Below, piece by piece: positions 63,936-64,000 of a stretch of DNA of 64,000 nucleotides. The DNA comes from Halobacillus sp. Nhm2S1 (GTDB taxonomy: Bacteria > Bacillota > Bacilli > Bacillales > Halobacillaceae), in assembly GCF_019599545.1 (NCBI RefSeq), contig NZ_JAIEZV010000004.1, forward strand, positions 248,001 through 312,000. Reading direction: 5' to 3'. Made by a program: the position numbers and the translations under genes. How positions within the stretch are numbered: position 1 is the stretch's first letter; every line of letters begins with the position of its first letter. The notes under the pieces were generated by a model. The model saw only the letters and a list, made by a program, of their open reading frames with translations, made no database searches and was not told where the DNA came from.

Positions 63936-64000
63936 TACGGATTGGTAGGTCGTCACACTTCCCTTGCTCAGTCAATGCTTTGTCACCGTGTGTTGAACGA

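Overview
The window is a chromosomal segment of a Gram-positive, endospore-forming member of the Bacillaceae, most like the moderately halophilic Halobacillus/Thalassobacillus/Pontibacillus group. The basis is the spore germination operon (gerAA-AB-AC), cwlJ, several tiny spore-protein-like genes, strong AAGGAGG ribosome binding sites with frequent TTG/GTG starts, a PerR-type box before katG, a guanine riboswitch before nupG, and rather acidic proteins. The genus is an inference. No rRNA, tRNA, CRISPR array, insertion sequence or prophage was seen; most of the window looks like stable chromosome.

Layout. 1-11.1 kb: the end of a GGDEF-EAL protein, a secreted CAP protein, the gerA-type operon, an old-yellow-enzyme reductase, a CNNM/CorC membrane protein and the riboswitch-controlled nucleoside transporter. 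11-19.4 kb: a SurA-like lipoprotein, a MerR-methyltransferase fusion with a Nudix partner, a DgcW-like MHYT-PAS-GGDEF-EAL protein, a lone Z1-domain helicase-like ATPase and a DUF1232 protein. 19.6-23 kb: a two-gene unit of an ATP-grasp ligase and a large protein with a possible Cys-His-Asn centre. 23-28.5 kb: cold-shock protein, Eis-like acetyltransferase, a MarR/pirin pair sharing an operator, and SelO. 28.6-35.1 kb: an amidohydrolase, a 1025-residue GNAT fusion and a cystine-type ABC transporter. 35-48.6 kb: DUF3231 protein, small spore-type genes, YuiD, CwlJ, PAP2 phosphatase, M14 carboxypeptidase, an SDR reductase, an S9 peptidase, MmuM, a class D-like sortase beside an apparent remnant of its substrate, and a UvrD-type helicase. 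48.6-52 kb: ferritin, DUF4317 protein and a CPA1 antiporter. 52-59.3 kb: a copper-resistance island. 59.4-64 kb: an unidentified membrane protein, katG and a small unknown.

How the genes work together. The copper island reads as one programme: a SHOCT membrane protein, a multicopper oxidase, a CopB-type ATPase, a sensor kinase and response regulator, a Cys-rich copper-storage protein, and a divergent YdhK lipoprotein. The same AATTGTGCAGA motif lies before the kinase and in the divergent ydhK/oxidase promoter region. MarR and pirin share a 20-bp site, and the MarR promoter is a perfect consensus. The MerR-methyltransferase gene has a 19-bp-spacer promoter with a centred palindrome, as in MerR-controlled promoters.

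The most unusual non-coding feature is a set of five short, phased, degenerate tandem arrays (21 bp in four, 20 bp in one). Each lies just 3' of a gene or gene remnant, and each has its own consensus. The best candidates for undescribed protein systems are the ATP-grasp/Cys-His-Asn pair, the GNAT-fusion/amidohydrolase pair and the solitary Z1 ATPase.
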